This document shows positions 31,639 through 36,845 of a DNA stretch of 36,845 nucleotides, piece after piece; position 1 is the first letter of the stretch, and each line of letters starts with the position of its first letter. Where the stretch lies: contig JAVBQE010000008.1 of NCBI GenBank assembly GCA_031549165.1, positions 1 to 36,845 of the forward strand, read 5' to 3'. The translations under genes were made by a program, and so were the position numbers. Origin of the DNA: Parelusimicrobium sp031549165. GTDB lineage: Bacteria > Elusimicrobiota > Elusimicrobia > Elusimicrobiales > Elusimicrobiaceae. Under the pieces are notes generated by a model. That model worked only from the letters and a program-made list of their open reading frames with translations, was not told the DNA's origin and did not search any database.

Positions 31639-32202
31639 TTAAGCTATAGACTTTATCAGTGCGCCTATGGCAAAAAATACACCCAGCATGCCTATAAAAA
31701 ATACTACCGCTATAGGGAATAGCGCCATTACTAGTGAGAAGAAAGACATCACCTTGCTTGTTTTATAGCCCTTGCTTATTAAATATATTAAGAAGAAAAA
31801 CTTAAAAAGCAATACTATAATGGCAAACAGCCCGCCCAGCACATTAAGCTCGGCCCGCGCATTAGCTATTAGCGAGAAAGAGACAAACAAAATGTCTGCA
31901 AAGCCCGATATCCCGATAATGGAAAACAAGCCGAGAGAAGAACCTTTTTTAGTAAAAAAATCTAAAAATATCTGTCCGGATGCGGCAAAGAAAAAGCCTA
32001 TTAATATAAACACCAGGAAGAAAAGAAAAATGCTTCCCAAAAAGCCCAAAATTCCGCTTCCTGTTTGTATATTAAGCATAAACGCCCAGCTAAACGCGCT
32101 TACGCCGTAGCCGAGAAGACCGAGGCCTAAATTTCTGTTAACAGAAATCTCCTCTAAAGTGCCGGCCGGGTCATGTATCAAATTATCTATTTTAGATAGC
32201 AT
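31639..32202 (-). CDS. Yip1-like multi-pass membrane protein
   Basis: A 187-residue protein with about five hydrophobic helices. The N-terminal segment LIHDPAGTLEEI before the first helix, and the helix pattern with a central FSIIGISGFADILF stretch, resemble bacterial YIP1-domain proteins, whose function is not known. GAGG precedes the ATG. It lies 9 bp after sppA on the same strand, so both are probably one operon, placing it at the cytoplasmic membrane. Confidence 0.6.
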   Translation of the reverse strand: MLSKIDNLIHDPAGTLEEISVNRNLGLGLLGYGVSAFSWAFMLNIQTGSGILGFLGSIFLFFLVFILIGFFFAASGQIFLDFFTKKGSSLGLFSIIGISGFADILFVSFSLIANARAELNVLGGLFAIIVLLFKFFFLIYLISKGYKTSKVMSFFSLVMALFPIAVVFFIGMLGVFFAIGALIKSIA

Positions 32203-32211
32203 AAACGCCTC

Positions 32212-33288
32212 TTACATGGTCCACATATATTCCAGCCTTGGGGTGGCCATGGATTGAATTTGTTTTTTAAACAAGCTTTCCTGCACGCCGGAGCTAAGGC
32301 CGAACAGAAGGTCTTTAAAAGAATCCGTTTTAATTTGTATAACCTTAGGATCCTTAAGGCCTGCCAGCTCGCCTGCCAGCTTAACAGCTTCTGTTTCTCC
32401 GCCGAGGGCGTCTATTAAACCTATGCTGAAGGCCTGCCTGCCGCTAAACACGCGCCCGTCCGCATATACTTTAAGTTCAATGGGGTTAACTTTTGTTCTG
32501 CTTGCTTTAACCGCGTCAAAGAACTGTTGGTAGGTATCATCAATCATATTTTGCAGCAAGGTTTTTTCTTCCTGCGTCATGGGTCTCCAGGCAGAACCTA
32601 TGTCTTTATGTTGCCCGCTTTTTATGGCGGAAAACTTAATGCCAACCTTATCTGCTAAGCCCTCAAAATTACCCGTTTGGAAAATTACGCCGATGGAGCC
32701 GGTTATCGTACCTGGCTGGGCGATAATCTTGTCGCACGCCGCGGCGATATAATAAGCCCCGCTTGCGCCGATGTCCCTAAACATTGCCACCACTTTTTTG
32801 TCTTTTTCTTTGCGTACGCGAAGAATTTCTTCGTAAATCTCCTGCGTGGCGCCTACAGTGCCGCCGGGGGAGTTTATATCTAAGACAATGGCTTTTACGT
32901 TTTTATTTTCACCCAAAGTTTTAATTCTTTTGGCAATGGTGCTGGCGCTGGGCGTGGCGCCCCAACCGCCGCCGGTGTCTTCTGAAATAACGCTTTTGAT
33001 TTTAACTATGGCTACGCCGGGCTCGTCCCCTTTGGCCATTTTGGAGAAGGACGCCAGGCTTACCCCTTTGGACTCTGCCGTCTGCTCTTCCTCCGGCGCC
33101 GGGCATGTGCCGCCGGAGAGTATTATATAAATACCGCTCGCCGCCGATAATAAGAATAAAAAGGCCAACACTCTTACCCATGCCTTTATCCCTACGCCAG
33201 GTTTAGAAACCTCGGGCTTTTTAACTTCTTCTTTAACAGGCTCTTGCGTAAGCAACGGGTCCTGTAATTGTTCTTTATTTTCTTCCAT
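32212..33288 (-). CDS. sppA: Signal peptide peptidase SppA (short form)
   Basis: A 358-residue membrane-bound serine protease of family S49. A cytoplasmic N-terminus (about 35 residues) is followed by one membrane helix (about 36-58). The domain begins GVAIVKI, with LDINSPGG, the nucleophile Ser in DIGASGAYYIA and the general-base Lys in SGQHKDIGS. It is the single-domain form found in many bacteria rather than the 67-kDa E. coli type. It degrades leftover signal peptides in the membrane. SD GAGGAG precedes the ATG. It diverges from dapA by 77 bp. Confidence 0.94.
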   Translation of the reverse strand: MEENKEQLQDPLLTQEPVKEEVKKPEVSKPGVGIKAWVRVLAFLFLLSAASGIYIILSGGTCPAPEEEQTAESKGVSLASFSKMAKGDEPGVAIVKIKSVISEDTGGGWGATPSASTIAKRIKTLGENKNVKAIVLDINSPGGTVGATQEIYEEILRVRKEKDKKVVAMFRDIGASGAYYIAAACDKIIAQPGTITGSIGVIFQTGNFEGLADKVGIKFSAIKSGQHKDIGSAWRPMTQEEKTLLQNMIDDTYQQFFDAVKASRTKVNPIELKVYADGRVFSGRQAFSIGLIDALGGETEAVKLAGELAGLKDPKVIQIKTDSFKDLLFGLSSGVQESLFKKQIQSMATPRLEYMWTM

Positions 33289-33365
33289 TTTAATCTCCTC
33301 AAAATCTATATTTAATTATACAAATTAAATGCTAAAATATATTAGGCCGTTTTGGAGGTGGATTT

Positions 33366-34223
33366 ATGTTTAAAGGTGTATATACCGCATTAGTAACGCC
33401 GTTTACTGAAAACGGAGAAATAGATTTTCCCGCGTTGGATAAACTTATTGAATTTCAAATAGCTGCCGGTGTCAACGGCCTTGTGCTTTTGGGCACCACG
33501 GCGGAGACTTCGGCGCTGTCTTTTGACGAGCAAAAACAAATTTTAGAATTTGCCATTAAAGAAATAGACGGCCGGGTGGACGTTATCATCGGCGTAGGCA
33601 GCAATAATACAGAAAAAAGCTATGACGCAGCCCGCCATTTCCTTCAGTATAAACCCGACGGCTTTTTGGTAGTTACGCCTTATTATAATAAGCCCAACAT
33701 GTCCGGCCTTATTGAACATTACAAAAAAATTGCCGAGCTTAAAACCCCTATTATCCTATACCACATACCGGGCAGAACAGGGCTTAAACTTTCTGTAAAT
33801 AATTTGGAACGCCTTATCACCGAAGTGCCTTTGATTAAGGCAATAAAAGAGTCCGACTATGACATACAGCATATTACCGAGGCGGCTGTCAAATTAAAAG
33901 GCAAAGTGCATCTGCTGTGCGGAAATGACGATTTATTTTTACAGTTTTTATCTCTCAAAGCAACAGGCCTTATCACCGCTGCGGGTAACGTGTTTGCCAA
34001 ACATTTTGTAAAAATGTACAAAGGCGAAGACGCTTTTGACGTGTTTGCAAACATCTATCCGTATTTAGCGGCGTGCTATTTGGAAACAAACCCCACCTGT
34101 GTAAAATACATGCTTAGCAGAATGGGCCTTTGCAATGCAAAAGTAAGGCTGCCGCTCGGCCCTATTGCAGATGAGACAAAAGCAAAAATAGATGAACTTT
34201 TAAAAGACTTAACTACGAAATAA
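33366..34223 (+). CDS. dapA: 4-hydroxy-tetrahydrodipicolinate synthase
   Basis: A 285-residue TIM-barrel aldolase that condenses pyruvate with aspartate semialdehyde, the first step of the DAP/lysine branch. The Schiff-base Lys161 is in LIKAIKES, Tyr132 and Arg137 are in LYHIPGRTG, Tyr107 is in TPYYNKP, and the GTTAET loop (43-48) is a slight variant of GTTGE(S/A). GGAGGT precedes the ATG by 7 nt. The 77-bp upstream region is too short for a lysine riboswitch. It heads the dapA-lysC-asd(-dapB) operon. Confidence 0.96.
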   Translation: MFKGVYTALVTPFTENGEIDFPALDKLIEFQIAAGVNGLVLLGTTAETSALSFDEQKQILEFAIKEIDGRVDVIIGVGSNNTEKSYDAARHFLQYKPDGFLVVTPYYNKPNMSGLIEHYKKIAELKTPIILYHIPGRTGLKLSVNNLERLITEVPLIKAIKESDYDIQHITEAAVKLKGKVHLLCGNDDLFLQFLSLKATGLITAAGNVFAKHFVKMYKGEDAFDVFANIYPYLAACYLETNPTCVKYMLSRMGLCNAKVRLPLGPIADETKAKIDELLKDLTTK

Positions 34224-34238
34224 CGAGGAAAAAGAAGG

Positions 34239-34973
34239 ATGAAAAAGAACGGAATAGTAGTGCTAAAATTTGGCGGCAACACGCTGGCCAACAAAGAAAA
34301 AATATTGCTTGCGGTAAATTTAATTAAGAGAAGATTAGAAGAAGGCTTCCAGCCCGTAATAGTAGCAAGCGCACCGGGCAATATGACAGATATTTTATTA
34401 GACCAGGCCTATACCTTATCTGACAACCCGGACAAGCGCGAGCTTGACATGTTAGTGAGCACTGGCGAGCGCATCAGCGTTTCCTTGCTTTCCATTGCGT
34501 TGCGCGACAGAGGTGTCAAATCCATTTCTTTAACCGGCTCTCAGATAGGGTTAGTAACCACAAGCACACATTCCGGCGCGGATATTTTGGCTCTTAAGAG
34601 CGACCGTTTAGCAAAGGAACTTCAGGCGGGCAATGTGCCTATAATAGCAGGCTTTCAGGGCATAGGCGAGCATAAAGAAATTACCACCCTAAAACGCGGC
34701 GGCTCGGACGTAAGCGCTGTCTTTATCGCCTCCCAGCTCGGCGCTACGTATGTGGAAATGGTGAAGGATGTTACCGGCGTTTATGATAAAGACCCCAACA
34801 AACACGCCGACGCGCAGAAATTAGACTTAATAGACTTTGATGTAATGTACAAGTTAGCTATGGAAGGGGCAAACATTTTACACCCTGACGCCGTGCAGCT
34901 TGCTAAGTGGAAGAATGTCGCTATCAGAGTAGTATATTTCAAAACAGGCGACGTCGGGACGGTGATAAAATAA
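34239..34973 (+). CDS. lysC: Aspartate kinase, catalytic domain only
   Basis: A 244-residue amino-acid-kinase-fold protein. KFGGNT (residues 10-15) corresponds to the KFGGTS motif of aspartate kinases; the family blocks STGERIS, GSQIGL, a GFQGIGEHKEITTLKRGGSDVS-type segment and the VKDVTGVYDKDP block are all present. Usual aspartate kinases are 400-460 aa and end in two ACT domains that sense lysine or threonine; these are absent, and the next gene starts at the stop, so the protein is not simply truncated by a frameshift. The setting (dapA before, asd after) fits phosphorylation of aspartate. Feedback control through ACT domains is therefore unlikely. Confidence 0.88.
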   Translation: MKKNGIVVLKFGGNTLANKEKILLAVNLIKRRLEEGFQPVIVASAPGNMTDILLDQAYTLSDNPDKRELDMLVSTGERISVSLLSIALRDRGVKSISLTGSQIGLVTTSTHSGADILALKSDRLAKELQAGNVPIIAGFQGIGEHKEITTLKRGGSDVSAVFIASQLGATYVEMVKDVTGVYDKDPNKHADAQKLDLIDFDVMYKLAMEGANILHPDAVQLAKWKNVAIRVVYFKTGDVGTVIK

Positions 34974-35854
34974 TGGTTACAGTAGGTATAATCGGCATTA
35001 ACGGCCTCGTAGGCCAGACGATGAGAAAATGTTTGTCCAAAGTGCAGGGCATTGAGATTAAAGAGTTCGCCCGCAAAGACGCGCTTACAAACATGGATAT
35101 TGCAGTACTTTGCACGGACAATCCGGACAGCGTTATTTTAGTAGAACAGCTTAAGGGTAAAGCCAAATTTATTGTTGATATGTCAAGCGAGTTCCGCATG
35201 AGAAACGATGTGCCTTTGGTCATTCCGGAAATCAACCCGGACGACGTTACCAAAGACACGCCCCTTATCGCCAGCCCCAACTGCACTATCACAGGGCCCG
35301 CCATGGCGCTTGCAGCTTTACGCAGCAAATATACGCCGGTGGAGATGTTTGTATCTTCCTACCAGGCATTAAGCGGCGGCGGCAAAAAATTAGTGGAAGA
35401 AGCTAACCAGCCGGACTCTATTTATTACAAAAACGCGGTGCCCAAAATCGGCTCTGTTACAGAAAGCGGGTTTACTTCGGAAGAGCTTAAAAGCATCTAC
35501 GAAGCGCGCAAAATGCTGCACTTGCCGGACCTTATTGTTTACCCGCACACCGTTAGAGTTTTTGTGGACAACAGCCACAGCATTACGGTTACTGCTAAGT
35601 TTGAAGAAGACGTTAATTTAGCGGAAGTTAAAGAACTTCTGTCTTCTTTTCCAGGCGTTATTTACGGGGACAATATTTTTACGGCTAAAGAAGTGTCTGG
35701 TAAGAACGAAGTTTTTGTCTGTCGTTTAAGAGCGGATATGTTTAATAAAAAAATTATCCACTTCTTCGTTACCAACGATAACATCCTCAAAGGCGCAGCG
35801 CTTAACGGCGCGCAAATTGTGGAGCTTATCGTTAAAAAAGGTCTTTGCAACTAA
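34973..35854 (+). CDS. asd: Aspartate-semialdehyde dehydrogenase
   Basis: A 293-residue NADPH-dependent enzyme that reduces aspartyl phosphate to the semialdehyde used by DapA. GINGLVG (8-14) is the cofactor-binding glycine motif, Cys104 in SPNCT is the catalytic thiol, and His202 in DNSHS is the likely acid/base. The end NDNILKGAALNGAQIVE is family-typical. It is shorter than the usual 330-370 aa. The start is set at the ATG at 34973, which shares an A with the lysC stop (TAATG); a longer frame to 34907 lies inside lysC and is not family-like. Confidence 0.94.
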   Translation: MVTVGIIGINGLVGQTMRKCLSKVQGIEIKEFARKDALTNMDIAVLCTDNPDSVILVEQLKGKAKFIVDMSSEFRMRNDVPLVIPEINPDDVTKDTPLIASPNCTITGPAMALAALRSKYTPVEMFVSSYQALSGGGKKLVEEANQPDSIYYKNAVPKIGSVTESGFTSEELKSIYEARKMLHLPDLIVYPHTVRVFVDNSHSITVTAKFEEDVNLAEVKELLSSFPGVIYGDNIFTAKEVSGKNEVFVCRLRADMFNKKIIHFFVTNDNILKGAALNGAQIVELIVKKGLCN

Positions 35855-35866
35855 TCTTTTTCACTC

Positions 35867-35946
35867 TGTCATTCTGAGCCGGAGGCGAAGAATCTTTCTG
35901 TAGGTTTAAGCGTACGACAAGATTCTTCGCTACGCTCAGAATGACA
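35867..35946. repeat. Dispersed palindrome, GTCATTCTGAGC...GCTCAGAATGAC family
   Basis: TGTCATTCTGAGC at the left end pairs with GCTCAGAATGACA at the right end; inner GAAGAATCTT and AAGATTCTTC also pair. It fills the asd-dapB gap and reaches to within 12 bp of the dapB ATG. Related copies lie at 18007-18082 and 36631-36710. Confidence 0.8.
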
Positions 35947-35958
35947 AAAAAGAAACTT

Positions 35959-36624
35959 ATGATAAACGTTTTAATCAACGGTAGTAAAGGCAAAATGGGG
36001 GCCATGATAGCGGAGGTTATTAAAAATAATCCGCACTTAGGCCTCCAACTTATTTGTGCGCGCGACATGGGGGAGCCTGTGTGTGCGGACAAAGTGGATG
36101 TTATTATAGATTTTTCTCTGCCCGACGGCGCGAAGGATGCTTTTAGAATCGCTAAAGAAAAAAAATGCGCTATTTTAGTAGGCACTACAAATCTGCCGGC
36201 AGATTTTTTTGCGCAGCTTAAAGCGGAAAAAGAAATCCCCGTTTTTTATTCTACCAACGTAAGCATAGGCGTTTACATGTTCGGCCTTTTGTGCAAATAC
36301 GCAACAGAGCTTTATAAAGGCTACGAGCAGTCCATGCAGGAAATCCACCACATACATAAACTGGACGCGCCTTCCGGCACGGCTAAAACATTAGCGTCCA
36401 TAATCAATTTTCCGTATGAAAAAATAGAGTCTCTTCGCGAGGGAGAAGTGCCGGGCATACACTCTTTATTTTTGGATACCCCGTACGAAAAAATTACATT
36501 AACGCACGAAGCGAAAAAAAGAGCGCTTTTTGCAGAGTCCGCCGTCTTAGTAGCCAAATGGTTAACAACCCAAAAACCCGGCTTCTACGGCATGGAAGAT
36601 TACGTAAAAACGACGAGGTCGTAG
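35959..36624 (+). CDS. dapB: 4-hydroxy-tetrahydrodipicolinate reductase
   Basis: A 221-residue NAD(P)H-dependent reductase, the step after DapA. The N-terminal INGSKGKMG is the cofactor motif, VGTTNL follows the nucleotide domain, and HHIHKLDAPSGTA carries the substrate-binding and catalytic residues. The length is near the short form (about 215-240 aa) known from some phyla rather than the 270 aa of E. coli. The start is placed at the ATG at 35959; an in-frame ATG at 35941 lies inside the upstream palindrome and would add MTKKKL. Neither has a good SD. Confidence 0.93.
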   Translation: MINVLINGSKGKMGAMIAEVIKNNPHLGLQLICARDMGEPVCADKVDVIIDFSLPDGAKDAFRIAKEKKCAILVGTTNLPADFFAQLKAEKEIPVFYSTNVSIGVYMFGLLCKYATELYKGYEQSMQEIHHIHKLDAPSGTAKTLASIINFPYEKIESLREGEVPGIHSLFLDTPYEKITLTHEAKKRALFAESAVLVAKWLTTQKPGFYGMEDYVKTTRS

Positions 36625-36630
36625 GCCGAG

Positions 36631-36710
36631 TCGTCCTGAGGCGCGAGCCGAAGGAACTTTTTGTAAGCTGAAGGATAATGACAAGATTCTTCGCTTTGCT
36701 CAGGATGGGT
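36631..36710. repeat. Dispersed palindrome, TCCTGAG...CTCAGGAT family, degenerate copy
   Basis: GTCCTGAGGCGCGAGCCGAAGG at the left and AAGATTCTTCGCTTTGCTCAGGAT at the right, with a middle part unlike the other copies. It follows dapB by 6 bp. The rest of the gap to 36788 (about 80 bp) shows nothing recognisable. Confidence 0.6.
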
Positions 36711-36788
36711 ATATAGCCCTATAAAGTGTTGCTAAAAGAGCAAGATTTTTTACAATTTAACTTCGTAATCACAAATAAATGATAGCGT

Positions 36789-36812
36789 AAAGCTCAAAGA
36801 GGTTTGAGCTTT
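36789..36812 (+). promoter_or_regulatory. Perfect hairpin with GAGG loop directly before an ATG
   Basis: AAAGCTCAAA (36789-36798) and TTTGAGCTTT (36803-36812) are perfect complements around the loop GAGG. The ATG at 36813 follows at once. The only SD-like bases are in the loop, 10 nt from the ATG. It may control translation by exposing or hiding the SD. Confidence 0.5.
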
Positions 36813-36845
36813 ATGAAAAAATCATGCACTTATTGTGGCAGCAAA
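36813..36845 (+). CDS. Start of a zinc-ribbon-like protein, cut by the window edge
   Basis: Eleven codons, MKKSCTYCGSK, then the sequence ends. The CxxC with following Gly suggests a zinc ribbon at the N-terminus. Too short to identify further. The ATG is immediately downstream of a perfect hairpin. Confidence 0.5.
   Translation, partial: MKKSCTYCGSK

Noticed and set aside
33289..33365. Lysine riboswitch upstream of dapA
   Set aside because: The interval to sppA is only 77 bp, too short for the about 170-nt element, and no conserved lysine-riboswitch core is seen.
34239..34973. Frameshifted remnant of a full-length aspartate kinase
   Set aside because: The following DNA encodes Asd from the overlapping TAATG; no ACT-like sequence is found in any frame downstream.
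1..36845. CRISPR array, prophage or insertion sequence
   Set aside because: No regularly spaced direct repeats, transposase, integrase or phage structural genes are found.

Overview
The window looks like a chromosomal replication-origin neighbourhood from a Gram-negative anaerobe. Gram-negative: a TolC/RND/adaptor efflux set, a MurE with the meso-DAP signature DNPR, and a diaminopimelate gene cluster. Anaerobe or microaerophile: desulfoferrodoxin, thiol peroxidase and rubrerythrin sit together. The pilin type (short prepilins with an FTLIELLVV core and a Pro-rich leader) and the gene set suggest the phylum Elusimicrobiota (gut lineage). That placement is inference from memory of the family; no 16S gene is present.

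Layout. 1-1866: end of a hexuronate pathway (uxuA, SDR mannonate oxidoreductase) and a YdcF/SanA-type membrane protein. 2.2-8.4 kb, minus strand: uvrB, marC, tRNA-Val, nitroreductase, murD, murE. 8.4-9.2 kb: a TIGR02757 gene divergent from murE. 9.3-15.3 kb, minus: tetR-tolC-adaptor-RND permease efflux operon with a visible promoter and operator. 15.4-19.8 kb: two prepilin genes flank parAB, four parS-like sites and a 1.1-kb non-coding region with DnaA boxes, a possible structured RNA and a G15 tract. 19.9-21.5 kb, minus: dfx, tpx, rbr. 21.7-29.8 kb, plus: dnaA, dnaN, a DUF721/DciA-like gene, gyrB, gyrA. 29.9-31.5 kb, minus: a third prepilin gene and a Fic protein. 31.6-33.3 kb, minus: a Yip1-like membrane protein and sppA. 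33.4-36.6 kb, plus: dapA-lysC-asd-dapB. The window ends in the first codons of a zinc-ribbon-like gene. Genes are mostly minus-strand left of about 21.5 kb and mostly plus-strand right of it, as expected around a replication origin.

The most interesting system is a set of three scattered prepilin genes (15426, 19245, 30371), each with a homopolymeric C tract (14, 13 and 8 C) between the start codon and the prepilin cleavage site. All three are in frame only when the tract length is 1 modulo 3. As given, one is ON (13 C) and two are OFF (14 C and 8 C). The tract codes for prolines in a leader that prepilin peptidase should remove, so tract length would switch expression without changing the mature pilin. 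The DNA just after the tract is also conserved among the three. This looks like slipped-strand phase variation of a dispersed pilin family. Homopolymer sequencing error is the main alternative.

Other points worth a look are several genes whose TATAAT box lies only 6-8 nt before the ATG (possible leaderless mRNAs), an aspartate kinase without ACT domains, four AAAGAACACAA half-sites beside the fic start, and three families of dispersed intergenic palindromes.
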